Assembly: GCF_023155095.1 (NCBI RefSeq)
Contig: NZ_JAKNDA010000002.1
Location: 186,001 to 250,000 of the forward strand
Length of the DNA stretch: 64,000 nucleotides
Reading direction: 5' to 3'
From: Idiomarina aminovorans
Lineage (GTDB): Bacteria; Pseudomonadota; Gammaproteobacteria; Enterobacterales; Alteromonadaceae
In this document: positions 16,352 through 26,217 of the stretch, in pieces
Layout: each line of letters begins with the position of its first letter
Numbering within the stretch: position 1 is the first letter of the stretch
The notes under the pieces: generated by a model
The model's database searches: none
What the model saw: the letters and a program-made list of their open reading frames with translations, nothing else
What the model was told of the DNA's origin: nothing
Position numbers and translations under genes: made by a program

Positions 16352-19300
16352 GTCGCTTAAACATAACATTAGCCATTTTTTTAACATTTTTGGCTGTGAG
16401 TTCGGAGTGTGTTGCAGAGACCTTTAAGATTCCTCCGCCCGGTAACTCGGGTCAACAAACGTTTCCGGATTGTGCCTTTAATCAATCAACTAACACTTAT
16501 GTGTGCTCAGAAGATCTAGAGTTCGATAATAACGATGTCATCGAGTTAAGAGGTAATCCATCTTTGCCTATAACGTTCGATGTAGCTGGAAAAATTTCGT
16601 TTGGAAATAATGTGCGGGTTAATAATGGAGGAAGTCCCGGTGACCTGATCTTTGACGCGGAGGAAGGATTTGAAGTTGGTAATGATTCAGTGCTGGTTGG
16701 AACTATTAATGGAGCAACTGACGTAGATTTAGGTTCTAGAGTTCAAGGCGTTGGAAATATCATCAATGTGAATAACATTGATATCGATAACGGAAGTGAG
16801 ATAGATGGTCGTTTAGAGGCAACTGGTGCAATAGAGTTAGGCGATCGAGTGACGATTGGCGGAGATATAAATGCTGGAGGGGACTTCGATGCAGGTAACG
16901 GTGTAAATGTTGGAGGTAATATAGATTCCTCTGGCGAAACCTCTGCAGGAGAAGATTTTATTCTAGGCGGAAGTATTTTTTCCGGTGATACGTTAGAGCT
17001 CGGAAATCGTGCGGATATATCTGGAAATATTGGAGCTCAAAACAGTATTGAAATAGGTGAGGACAGTTCGTTAAAAGGGAGCTTAACAACCTTTGGAGCA
17101 GATGAAGAGATCGATTTAGGAAATCGCACAACGGTGACTGGTAACATTAATAGTAGTGGTGACTTCGAAGTGGGCGAAGACTCAACTATAACCGGTAACG
17201 TAACTGTTGACGGAGAAGTTGACGTTGAGAATCGGACTACAGTAGAAGGTTCTCTTGACGCAGGGGACGAAGTTGAAGTTGGTGAAGACGTTTCAATAAC
17301 TGGCAATATCAATGCTAAAGGTCCAGTAGAATTGGGTAACAGATCAGTAGTAGGCGGCTATGTTAATGCTCCAAATGGTGACGGCGATCTTGGTGATGGA
17401 ACAGTAAATGGCCCGACATGTGACCAAAATAATAATGTTGGAGGGTGCTCCGGTAATACCCCTAATCTGGCGCAGTGTGCCGACGTTTGGCCCGAAGCCT
17501 CGGTTTACTCGGGTAACTCTATACCAAAGCCCATTGAATTACCGGAAGATGAAAATCAAAATCCATTGCCACAGCAGCTTCAACCTGTTGACTATTTACG
17601 GGTGGCTCCTGCAGGAGGCTTTACTGACGTTGGTGCAGATTATGAAACCAATGGACAAACATCGAGAGTGTATATTGAAGGGGATTTAACCATCCAGGAG
17701 GGGCGACAGATCAATGTAAGTGGGAGCCCGGATGAACTTATCTTGGTGGTTACGGGAGATTTGACGATTGAAAGGAACGTGGCTATCAGGGGTTACATCT
17801 ATGTTGGAGGGAGTTTGTTTGTTCAGCGGGGAGCTAACGGGAATAACCAAATAGAGATAGAAGGTGCGATAAGTGTCAGCAACGAAAGCTTTTATTTAAG
17901 TGGTCCTGGCAGCTTAACACCACCTGCGATAGAGTATGTCGCTCCCGAGTTTCCGTTCAATGGCGGTCAATTTTGTTCTGTTGCGTCGCCTCAACCACCC
18001 TCCCCACTCCTCAACTGGAAGCTTAACGATGGCCCCTGGAATAACTCGCCAGCACAGGTTATTGACAGCAGCGGTAACAGCTTTGATGGAACCAGCAGTA
18101 GCGTCGAATGGAGCTCCAACACGCCTGCAATACCAACAAACCTTAGTGGCGAGGGAACTTGTGGCTATGGTGAATTCGATTATACGCAAAGCCATACAAT
18201 ACAAATTGCTGATGATGTCAACGGATTGAATGACCAGCTTGATTTTGGCCCGGGTGAGGAGTTTACAATTGGGCTATGGATAAAACCCAAGTCGTTTAAC
18301 CCTTCATCGAATCTGATGACTATTGCCTCTAAAGATACAAATTATGAGTTTCATGTTCGCAATAATGGCAGCATTAATTGGTGGTGGAACACAGGTTCTG
18401 GCAATACAAGGCAGTTCGATAGCTCTACTGTGGTTAATGTTGGAGGCTGGCAATACGTCGCTATTCGTTATAAAGATGGCGAACAAAGCATTACAATAAT
18501 TGATGATCAGTTTAATACGGTTTCAAAGACCACGGAAACCTACGGCGGAGGATTAACAACCAACGACCGCCCTTTCATTCTTGGTAATGACTTTAATCAG
18601 ACTCGATATTTCGATGGTGATATGGATGAACTGTCGGTTTTCAATGAATCGCTGACAGACAGTCAATTACTGGCGGTTGCTCAGCAAACCACACTATGCG
18701 AAACATCAGGACCGGTGTGTCTTCTGCCGGATCTGGATGAAACATCATTTTCGGCGGATTGGGCCGTTATCGAAAGTGGTAATACGGTACCAGGAATAAT
18801 TAATTCTGGCAGTCCTTCACCGCGCTTAAGGTTAACAGAGAACGCGCAGAATCAAACCACGGCAATTACCTTAAAGCAGCCGGTGGCAGCCGCAGGGAGT
18901 AAGGTTGAAGTAACTTTTAGGTTATATGCTTATGATGGGAGTGGTGCGGACGGAATTGCGTTGGTTTTGTCGGATAAAATCCCTGTTAATGCTGGCCAAT
19001 TTGGTGGTTCATTAGGTTATGCCAATTCCAATAGTAACTCTGGCTTCGATGGTGGTTGGTTAGGTATTGGTTTTGATGCTTATGGCAATTTTGCAAATGC
19101 AACCGAAGACAGAAATGGCGGGATTGGCCGTACACCAGACAGCGTAACCTTGAGAGGTGCCGAAGATGCGGCGGCGGGGCGTCAGGAGTATCAATTTATC
19201 GGTACGTCTGGGACATTGGGTACAGGAATCGATGATGCGTCTGCCAATACACCCAAACCAGGCCATTTATATAAAGTTGTGATCGATAATACCGACACGA

Positions 19301-21651
19301 GCGCCGTTAGTGTCGAAGTGTTGAGAGACATATCGGGTCAGGGTAATAACTATATTTCATTGTACCAAAATAATGATATTTCGAATTTGCAGCCGGCAAT
19401 TCCGAATGAATTCTATATCAGCTTTGCCGGCAGTACTGGTGGCTCTACCAATATTCATGAATTCGATTCGTTTCAGGTGTGTTCCAGTGATGATATTCAA
19501 TCAGAATCCATCAATCATTATCGATTAAGTTTCCCTAGCTCTGCTGTTTCCTGTGTGGGGGCTAAAATTAGTGGTGTTGCCTGTGCCGACGCCAACTGTG
19601 GTATCTATAATCAACCCGCCAGTGCAACGTTTGAGTTACAACAAGGCGGCGCAGAATCGGGAAGTGCAATATGGACCAGCAAAACGGCAAATCTAGACAG
19701 TACTGTTAAAAACACGACAGTGAAAGATAATGCGGGTATCTATTCGGTCGCCCTGACCGGAAAAAGTCCGAGCGCACCCACGCGCTGTTTCGTTGATGGA
19801 GTTGAGACGGCAAGCTGTGAGCTGGAGCTTAAACAGGCCGGATTTATATTTAACGACCCAGCCTCAAGTGAAGGGTTGAATGAAATAGGTCGTAAGGTTT
19901 CAGGCGAAGATTATTCTGATGAGGATATAGACGAAAAGGTTTTTGTAAGGGCAGTAACCACCGACGATAACCAACTTACTTGTTCCGACTTCACTGAGAA
20001 TCTGTCGAATTTACAATTGAGTTTTCAGTGCGTTAACCCATCAAGCTGTCCGTCCGCAAACGATACGAATCTTGGTTTTTATGTAAAAGATGACGAGAAT
20101 GCAAGTTTTACACAAATAACTAATACTCCAGCTCCTGTACCCATCAATTTTGAGGGTTCAGAGGCGGGTTTCTATATGACCTACGGTGATGCAGGCGCAG
20201 TATCAATAACCGCAGGTGCAGAATATGCTGATGGCCTGTCATTAACGGGCACTTCTGATCCCTTTGTCTGGACGCCTGATAATATTAAAATTTCAGCAGA
20301 AACTGCTGCTGACGGTGACGGAGTACCATACGAGAATGGCATATTAGCTAAAGCCGGCCAAAACTTTACTGTTAAATTACAGCCGTTGAACGCCAATGGC
20401 GATCAAACGCCGAACTTCGGTAATGAAACAACAGTAAGTTACGAATTGGAGCTAGAGGAGAATCGTCACACAACTGCCGATCCGAATCGAGGTGAAGTTA
20501 CTGGAGAGTCCTCTTTTAATAAGCCGGACATTAACGTTCCTGAATTTATTTCTAATTCAATCACTTACGATGAGGTGGGTGCCGTAAAGCTCGTTGCAGA
20601 GGTAAAGGGCAAGCAGTACTTACCACAATACCATCCATCAGACGGTTTTTTTGCCGGTGAACAAACAATCGGGCGTTTTATACCTGATCGGTTTGTTATG
20701 TATGACAACGAATTTGCTAATGTATGCGGTGGTTCAATGGGCGACCCCTTTTATTACATCGGTCAGCCACAAGAGCTCGCCGGCTATTTTGAAGCTCAGA
20801 ATGTTGCTGGTGATCTCACTAAAAACTATGACGGTACACGGGCGCCAGGTGATGTAAAGTTGATGTATAAAGGTTTTGGTGGGCTAAGCAGTTCGCTGCA
20901 AGACGAGCAACCGCCATTAAGCGATGTCTTAAGTTTTGAATTGAATTGGAACAACGGCGTTGGTGAATTCGCTGATCCAGCAAATGTTGTTTACCCGCGA
21001 GCATCAAGTTACGACGAAACCGAACTATATGACTTTGAAGGTCCAATAGAAGACTATCAGTTGGGTGTTCAAATAGACGATGGTGAGGGTGGAAATTATT
21101 ATTCAGTAATTGAGGGAGCCTCTCTGAGCAGTACTGGCGGTTTCAATTATGCCGTATTTGACGAAGCAGACCTGCTGTTTGGCCGTTTAAGGTTGAAAAA
21201 CCTTATTGGGGCTGCGGTTGATCCATTACCTGTAAAAGCAGTGATTGAATATTGGGACGGCAGCTCGTTCGTTGTGAATGAAAGGGATAGTTGTTTTGAC
21301 TTTGAGCAAAATGCGTTAAGTGTAACAACGACTACCAATCTTGAGGGAGTACCAATCGCGTCGACGCCAAATCTAGCAGCTAGCCCAGCAAGCAAATCGT
21401 TAACAAAAGGCTCGCTAGTAGCCGTTAATGCGAGCACGGCTATAAATGATTTGATCCGTTGGGAAGGGCTTACCGACCAAAGTAAGTTTGAATTTGAGTA
21501 TGACTTAAGTAACGTTAAATATTTACGGTTTGACTGGCTCGGCGATGGTAACTTAGATGGTAACTTAGATGATGCCCCCCAAGCAGAAGCCTTAATTGGC
21601 ATCTACCGCGGCAGCGATCGCCAAATTTACTGGCAGGAAGTGGGCTGGTAG
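16348..21651 (+). CDS. mshQ: Giant MSHA-associated adhesin MshQ
   Basis: A 1767-residue secreted protein. Residues 1-24 are a Sec signal peptide. Residues 50-340 are a Gly/Asn-rich beta-solenoid; residues 156-338 hold ten coils of 18 residues (one has 21) resembling bactofilin-type repeats. A Cys-containing linker follows. Residues about 553-787 look like a LamG/concanavalin-type domain, and about 801-1050 like an L-type lectin (DGSGADGIALVLSD, FDGGWLGIGFDAYG). The remainder to 1767 matches the region annotated DUF6701 in MshQ relatives, as I recall it. It overlaps mshP by 4 bases and ends the pilin operon. Probable role: tip or surface adhesin recognising glycans. The first 1 kb uses more GGA/AGA codons than its neighbours. 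Confidence 0.85.
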   Translation: MSRLNITLAIFLTFLAVSSECVAETFKIPPPGNSGQQTFPDCAFNQSTNTYVCSEDLEFDNNDVIELRGNPSLPITFDVAGKISFGNNVRVNNGGSPGDLIFDAEEGFEVGNDSVLVGTINGATDVDLGSRVQGVGNIINVNNIDIDNGSEIDGRLEATGAIELGDRVTIGGDINAGGDFDAGNGVNVGGNIDSSGETSAGEDFILGGSIFSGDTLELGNRADISGNIGAQNSIEIGEDSSLKGSLTTFGADEEIDLGNRTTVTGNINSSGDFEVGEDSTITGNVTVDGEVDVENRTTVEGSLDAGDEVEVGEDVSITGNINAKGPVELGNRSVVGGYVNAPNGDGDLGDGTVNGPTCDQNNNVGGCSGNTPNLAQCADVWPEASVYSGNSIPKPIELPEDENQNPLPQQLQPVDYLRVAPAGGFTDVGADYETNGQTSRVYIEGDLTIQEGRQINVSGSPDELILVVTGDLTIERNVAIRGYIYVGGSLFVQRGANGNNQIEIEGAISVSNESFYLSGPGSLTPPAIEYVAPEFPFNGGQFCSVASPQPPSPLLNWKLNDGPWNNSPAQVIDSSGNSFDGTSSSVEWSSNTPAIPTNLSGEGTCGYGEFDYTQSHTIQIADDVNGLNDQLDFGPGEEFTIGLWIKPKSFNPSSNLMTIASKDTNYEFHVRNNGSINWWWNTGSGNTRQFDSSTVVNVGGWQYVAIRYKDGEQSITIIDDQFNTVSKTTETYGGGLTTNDRPFILGNDFNQTRYFDGDMDELSVFNESLTDSQLLAVAQQTTLCETSGPVCLLPDLDETSFSADWAVIESGNTVPGIINSGSPSPRLRLTENAQNQTTAITLKQPVAAAGSKVEVTFRLYAYDGSGADGIALVLSDKIPVNAGQFGGSLGYANSNSNSGFDGGWLGIGFDAYGNFANATEDRNGGIGRTPDSVTLRGAEDAAAGRQEYQFIGTSGTLGTGIDDASANTPKPGHLYKVVIDNTDTSAVSVEVLRDISGQGNNYISLYQNNDISNLQPAIPNEFYISFAGSTGGSTNIHEFDSFQVCSSDDIQSESINHYRLSFPSSAVSCVGAKISGVACADANCGIYNQPASATFELQQGGAESGSAIWTSKTANLDSTVKNTTVKDNAGIYSVALTGKSPSAPTRCFVDGVETASCELELKQAGFIFNDPASSEGLNEIGRKVSGEDYSDEDIDEKVFVRAVTTDDNQLTCSDFTENLSNLQLSFQCVNPSSCPSANDTNLGFYVKDDENASFTQITNTPAPVPINFEGSEAGFYMTYGDAGAVSITAGAEYADGLSLTGTSDPFVWTPDNIKISAETAADGDGVPYENGILAKAGQNFTVKLQPLNANGDQTPNFGNETTVSYELELEENRHTTADPNRGEVTGESSFNKPDINVPEFISNSITYDEVGAVKLVAEVKGKQYLPQYHPSDGFFAGEQTIGRFIPDRFVMYDNEFANVCGGSMGDPFYYIGQPQELAGYFEAQNVAGDLTKNYDGTRAPGDVKLMYKGFGGLSSSLQDEQPPLSDVLSFELNWNNGVGEFADPANVVYPRASSYDETELYDFEGPIEDYQLGVQIDDGEGGNYYSVIEGASLSSTGGFNYAVFDEADLLFGRLRLKNLIGAAVDPLPVKAVIEYWDGSSFVVNERDSCFDFEQNALSVTTTTNLEGVPIASTPNLAASPASKSLTKGSLVAVNASTAINDLIRWEGLTDQSKFEFEYDLSNVKYLRFDWLGDGNLDGNLDDAPQAEALIGIYRGSDRQIYWQEVGW
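16813..17361 (+). repeat. Ten tandem 54-base (18-residue) repeats in mshQ
   Basis: Ten imperfect units of 54 bases (one of 63) encode coils with the pattern [IVL]-x4-G-x-[IV]-x-x-G-(NR or ED)-x-x-[IV]-x-G-[NS]. From the fourth unit on, the two-residue signature alternates NR, ED, NR, ED, NR, ED, NR. The protein pattern is stronger than the DNA identity, so the array is old and under selection rather than freshly amplified. Confidence 0.85.
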
Positions 21652-21754
21652 GACGAATTATAACGAATAATCGACAATTCTATGACAATGCCTCTTGCTC
21701 TTTTGTTGACAAGCAAATAGCATAAAGCAGAGTTTAAACATAAAATGCGCGACG

Positions 21755-21781
21755 TTGACGAACGTTCAACATTATTACAAT
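21755..21781 (+). promoter_or_regulatory. Candidate promoter for the SUMF1-like gene
   Basis: TTGACG (21755-21760) lies 15 bases before TACAAT (21776-21781), in the 198-base gap after mshQ. A small inverted repeat, GTTGA/TCAAC, overlaps the -35 and could be an operator. A perfect TTGACA at 21706 lacks a matching -10. No clear terminator for mshQ is visible in this gap. Confidence 0.35.
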
Positions 21782-21849
21782 AACGACAGCGCGATTACAG
21801 CTTTGGCTTTTACGCCGCTTTGTTATTTTTTCAAGCTTGGAATGGAAAC

Positions 21850-23709
21850 ATGATGCGATTGGCTCGACTGGCCCTGGTAATGGCCTCTACATTGACATTC
21901 GCCTCGACGGCTCTTGCTCAGCAGGAGATGACTGTCGAAGAAATTGCTAACCAAATTTCGACTCTAGAGAGCGATTTTGAAAATTTTTCTGGCACCGTAA
22001 ATACGCTTCAGCAAGAAGAGCGGGAATTGCGAGGAAAGTTACAAAGCTTGCGTGAGCGCAACCGCGAACTGGAAACGAAACGCGAATCAACATTGGCGGA
22101 AATGAATGACCGTTATCAACGCCTGGTGGAAGACCCAACAATTGATATTGCGGGCGCTCAAGAAGCTTACAAGCAAGCGGTCATGGCTCATCAGCAGAAT
22201 AAAGCAGACATTAAGCAGCAGGTAAGTCTGGTTAGTCAAAAATCGCGTGAAGTTGAAGAAGCGCGTGTCAGTAAGCATAGCCTGATCAATGAAATTGAAA
22301 CTTTAAAAGAACAACGAATCCTAGCCCGCGTAGAGCGCATCGAGAGCGAGTTTAACCAATCAGGTAATCTTGAGGTTAGTCAGTCAATTAGTTGTGATCG
22401 TGATGAAACACTCGGGCAGTGTGAGAACCGCGGTAAATTGATGGCCAAGCAAAAAGCTTCAAAACAATATTTAGATTCTATAATGAATGGGCTGAGTGAG
22501 GCATCTCTGGCGCGTGGGAATATTGATAAAGCGAGCCCTAATGTTCAAATTTTAGGTTCCAAAACGGTTAGCAATGGTTTCAGTGGCGCGGGTAACTACG
22601 GCGTTAAACTGGCCGTGGAACTTCGTGGTCAGTTACCTAAAAGCCAGGCGTGTACTTTGTTAAGTTTGGATATGCGTTACTGTGCCGCAAAGCAACGGCC
22701 GGGGGAGTTGCAAACGGGTGATGAGCAAACGGTTGATAGCTCCGTCATGCACCCGTTAACCATACGCTCTAATGTGTATGACGATGAAGTTGTTATCGAT
22801 GGTGTGAGCTATGGTTCAACACCTTTAGAAGTCATGTTGCCAGGTGGTGAACACCAGGTGGAGATTCTTAAATATGGTTATTCTGCGTACGCCGAAAAAA
22901 TCATTTTAAAAGACTCGACGTCTATTCGGGCGGAACTGGAAAAATCAGATTACTCCTTTACTCGTGGTGAAAAAATTCAGGATATTTTGTTCCGCGATGT
23001 ACGAGGACCTGAACTTGTCGTTGTTCCAGCCGGTAAATTTAAAATGGGTGATTTGGTCGGTAAGGGCTTGCCGAATGAACGTCCTGCTGAAACACGCGAA
23101 ATTCCAACGGCCCTGGGTATTTCCGACACTGAAATTACGGTTGAGAAGTTTAGTCACTTTGTTGAAGATACCGCCTATGTCACCGAGGCCGAAAAAAACG
23201 GTACTTGCGCAAGCCTGAATAATGGTCGTCCGCAGTTTAACGAAAAACTCACCTGGAAAAACCCTGGGTTTAAACAGTCAGACAGCTCTCCGGTTGTTTG
23301 TGTTAGCTACAATGACGCTAAAGCTTATGCGGATTGGTTAACTCAAAAGAGTGGCTTCAAATACAGCATTCCAACTGAAGCAGAATGGGAATACGCTGCG
23401 CGTGCGGGGTCTGAAACTGACTTTTGGTGGGGAAATGATGTTGGTTATGGCAAAGCAAATTGCCGTAATTGTGGTACCGATTGGTCAAACTCACGCCCGG
23501 CACCGGTAGGCAGCTTTCACCGTAACCCCTGGGGATTATACGACACTGTCGGTAATGTCTGGGAGTGGGCTGAAATTGATAATGGCGTGGTAGTCAAGGG
23601 TGGCGCCTGGAACTTTACGCCAAGTTTGGCCAGAGTTTCTACAAAAATGGAATTACCCTCAGATTTTAACTCCAACTACATTGGATTCCGTGTTGTAAGA
23701 GCCCAGTAA
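21850..23709 (+). CDS. Secreted coiled-coil/PEGA/SUMF1-fold protein
   Basis: A 619-residue exported protein that I do not recognise as a named gene. A signal peptide (MMRLARLALVMASTLTFASTALAQ) is followed by a coiled coil (about 30-160). A cysteine-containing domain spans about 180-290 (CDRDETLGQCENRG). A PEGA-like domain lies at about 303-364 (DDEVVIDGVSYGSTPLEVMLP). A formylglycine-generating-enzyme (SUMF1/FGE-sulfatase) fold runs from about residue 389 to the end (LVVVPAGKFKMGD, PTEAEWEYAARAG, WGLYDTVGNVWEW, GFRVVRA). The C-terminal segment has no cysteine where true FGE binds copper, so sulfatase activation is unlikely; a structural or ligand-binding role is more probable. It lies alone between mshQ and mreB. 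The ATG at 21853 is an equally possible start. Confidence 0.8.
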   Translation: MMRLARLALVMASTLTFASTALAQQEMTVEEIANQISTLESDFENFSGTVNTLQQEERELRGKLQSLRERNRELETKRESTLAEMNDRYQRLVEDPTIDIAGAQEAYKQAVMAHQQNKADIKQQVSLVSQKSREVEEARVSKHSLINEIETLKEQRILARVERIESEFNQSGNLEVSQSISCDRDETLGQCENRGKLMAKQKASKQYLDSIMNGLSEASLARGNIDKASPNVQILGSKTVSNGFSGAGNYGVKLAVELRGQLPKSQACTLLSLDMRYCAAKQRPGELQTGDEQTVDSSVMHPLTIRSNVYDDEVVIDGVSYGSTPLEVMLPGGEHQVEILKYGYSAYAEKIILKDSTSIRAELEKSDYSFTRGEKIQDILFRDVRGPELVVVPAGKFKMGDLVGKGLPNERPAETREIPTALGISDTEITVEKFSHFVEDTAYVTEAEKNGTCASLNNGRPQFNEKLTWKNPGFKQSDSSPVVCVSYNDAKAYADWLTQKSGFKYSIPTEAEWEYAARAGSETDFWWGNDVGYGKANCRNCGTDWSNSRPAPVGSFHRNPWGLYDTVGNVWEWAEIDNGVVVKGGAWNFTPSLARVSTKMELPSDFNSNYIGFRVVRAQ

Positions 23710-23749
23710 TGAGTTACTGAGCTCTTTGCCGTCACTCTGTTAGCTATAA

Positions 23750-24811
<1,062 letters not shown>

Positions 24812-24814
24812 TTC

Positions 24815-25672
24815 ATGAAGACGCTGTTTGACCGTGGTCCATCCTTACTTTCCAGGCTAGTGCTCGCACTAGCCTGTTCGTTTCTGCTTATCTTTATTGA
24901 CCATCGTTTGCAGGCGATGAAGCCAGCTAGGTTGTTTCTGAATTCCTTAGTTGCCCCTGTCCAGTATTTGGCGATTCTGCCGGAGCAGATACTTGATGGG
25001 TTATCTGAATCGGTGAAAACAACATCCCAGTTAAGTGATGAAAATGAACGCTTAAAGCGAGCTATTCTTGAATTGCAGGGAGAGCAGCAACAGCTGCGGT
25101 TTCTGCGGAACGAGAACAAACGGCTACGTGAACTACTGGGGTCAGATGCCCATGATTCAGCCCGTCGCATGGTTGCTGAAGTGATAGCGGTTGCCTCAGA
25201 GCCGTTTTCGCAACAGCTGGTTATCAATAGAGGAACCCTAAGCGGCGTTTACGAGGGGCAAGCCGTACTGGACAGTAACGGAATTATTGGTCAGGTTCAG
25301 GATGTTGGCGGTAACACAGCTCGAGTATTGCTCTTGTCGGATCAAAGCCATGCGATATCGTTGCGCTCGGAACGAAACGATATTCGGGTTTTGGCTCAGG
25401 GAACGGGTGACATTGGTCGGCTCGAATTAATGTTTATTCCACACAGTAGTGATTTACAGCAAGGCGACTTGCTGATGTCCTCTGGCCTGGGCGGAGTGTT
25501 CCCTGAGGGGTATCCGGTGGCAACAATTAGCCGTGTCGTAAGAGATGAATCGCTGCCTTTTGCTACGGTGTTTGCTGATCCTGTTAGTGCTCTGGACCGG
25601 GTTCGCAATGTGTTACTGTTATGGCCAAGCCAAGGCAAACAGCAACCCATTTTTGATGAGGATGGAAAATGA
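24815..25672 (+). CDS. mreC: Rod-shape protein MreC
   Basis: A 285-residue bitopic membrane protein with a membrane helix at about 14-31 (SRLVLALACSFLLIFIDH), a coiled coil (about 70-110, LSDENERLKRAILELQGEQ) and a periplasmic double beta-barrel (about 120-275). It forms the periplasmic scaffold that activates PBP2/RodA with MreB and MreD. It lies 3 bases after mreB and overlaps mreD by 4 bases. Confidence 0.97.
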   Translation: MKTLFDRGPSLLSRLVLALACSFLLIFIDHRLQAMKPARLFLNSLVAPVQYLAILPEQILDGLSESVKTTSQLSDENERLKRAILELQGEQQQLRFLRNENKRLRELLGSDAHDSARRMVAEVIAVASEPFSQQLVINRGTLSGVYEGQAVLDSNGIIGQVQDVGGNTARVLLLSDQSHAISLRSERNDIRVLAQGTGDIGRLELMFIPHSSDLQQGDLLMSSGLGGVFPEGYPVATISRVVRDESLPFATVFADPVSALDRVRNVLLLWPSQGKQQPIFDEDGK

Positions 25673-26154
25673 TAGTGGTAAAACGGGGCTTGATTACCTT
25701 GTTGGTCACTTACATTATTGCTTTGACTCTAATGATAATGCCGATGCCTGCTGCATTCGATATTTTTCGACCGGACTGGCTGACGCTGGTGATGCTATAT
25801 TGGATTATTGCGCTTCCGCATCGGGTTAATATGGGCACCGCTTTGGTGCTGGGCGTGCTTAGCGATATTCTGCTGGGGTCTGTTGTTGGTGTTCATGCGC
25901 TTGGCATGGTGGTTGTTACCTATTTTGCGGCCCGGCATTTTCAGCGTATTCGTAATTTCGCCTTAATACAGCAAGCTTTAGTCATAGCGATACTGATTTT
26001 TATTAAGCGTTTTGTTGTGTTCGAAGCAAACGTATTTTTGTACGATGATGAATTTACCTTGTCTTATTTCTGGCCAGTACTAACGTCAGCTGTTTTTTGG
26101 CTTTGGGTCTTCCCTCTGTTACGGAAAGTGCGTCGTCGTTTTGGAGTGGCTTAA
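25669..26154 (+). CDS. mreD: Rod-shape protein MreD
   Basis: A 161-residue integral membrane protein with five or so hydrophobic segments (starting LITLLVTYIIALTLMIMPMP, then PDWLTLVMLYWIIALP and others). It completes the elongasome scaffold with MreB and MreC. The overlap with mreC shows coupling. Downstream, the maf/yhdE gene that usually separates mreD from rng in enterobacteria is missing; only 63 bases separate the two here. Confidence 0.95.
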   Translation: MIVVKRGLITLLVTYIIALTLMIMPMPAAFDIFRPDWLTLVMLYWIIALPHRVNMGTALVLGVLSDILLGSVVGVHALGMVVVTYFAARHFQRIRNFALIQQALVIAILIFIKRFVVFEANVFLYDDEFTLSYFWPVLTSAVFWLWVFPLLRKVRRRFGVA

Positions 26155-26217
26155 TGCACTTACCTTTATATAAAACAGAGCAACTCTTGCGAATGTTCGA
26201 AATGACAGGTGAAGTCG

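Noticed and set aside
21706-21711. Perfect TTGACA upstream of the SUMF1-like gene
   Set aside because: No -10 element lies 15-19 bases downstream, so it was not called as a promoter.
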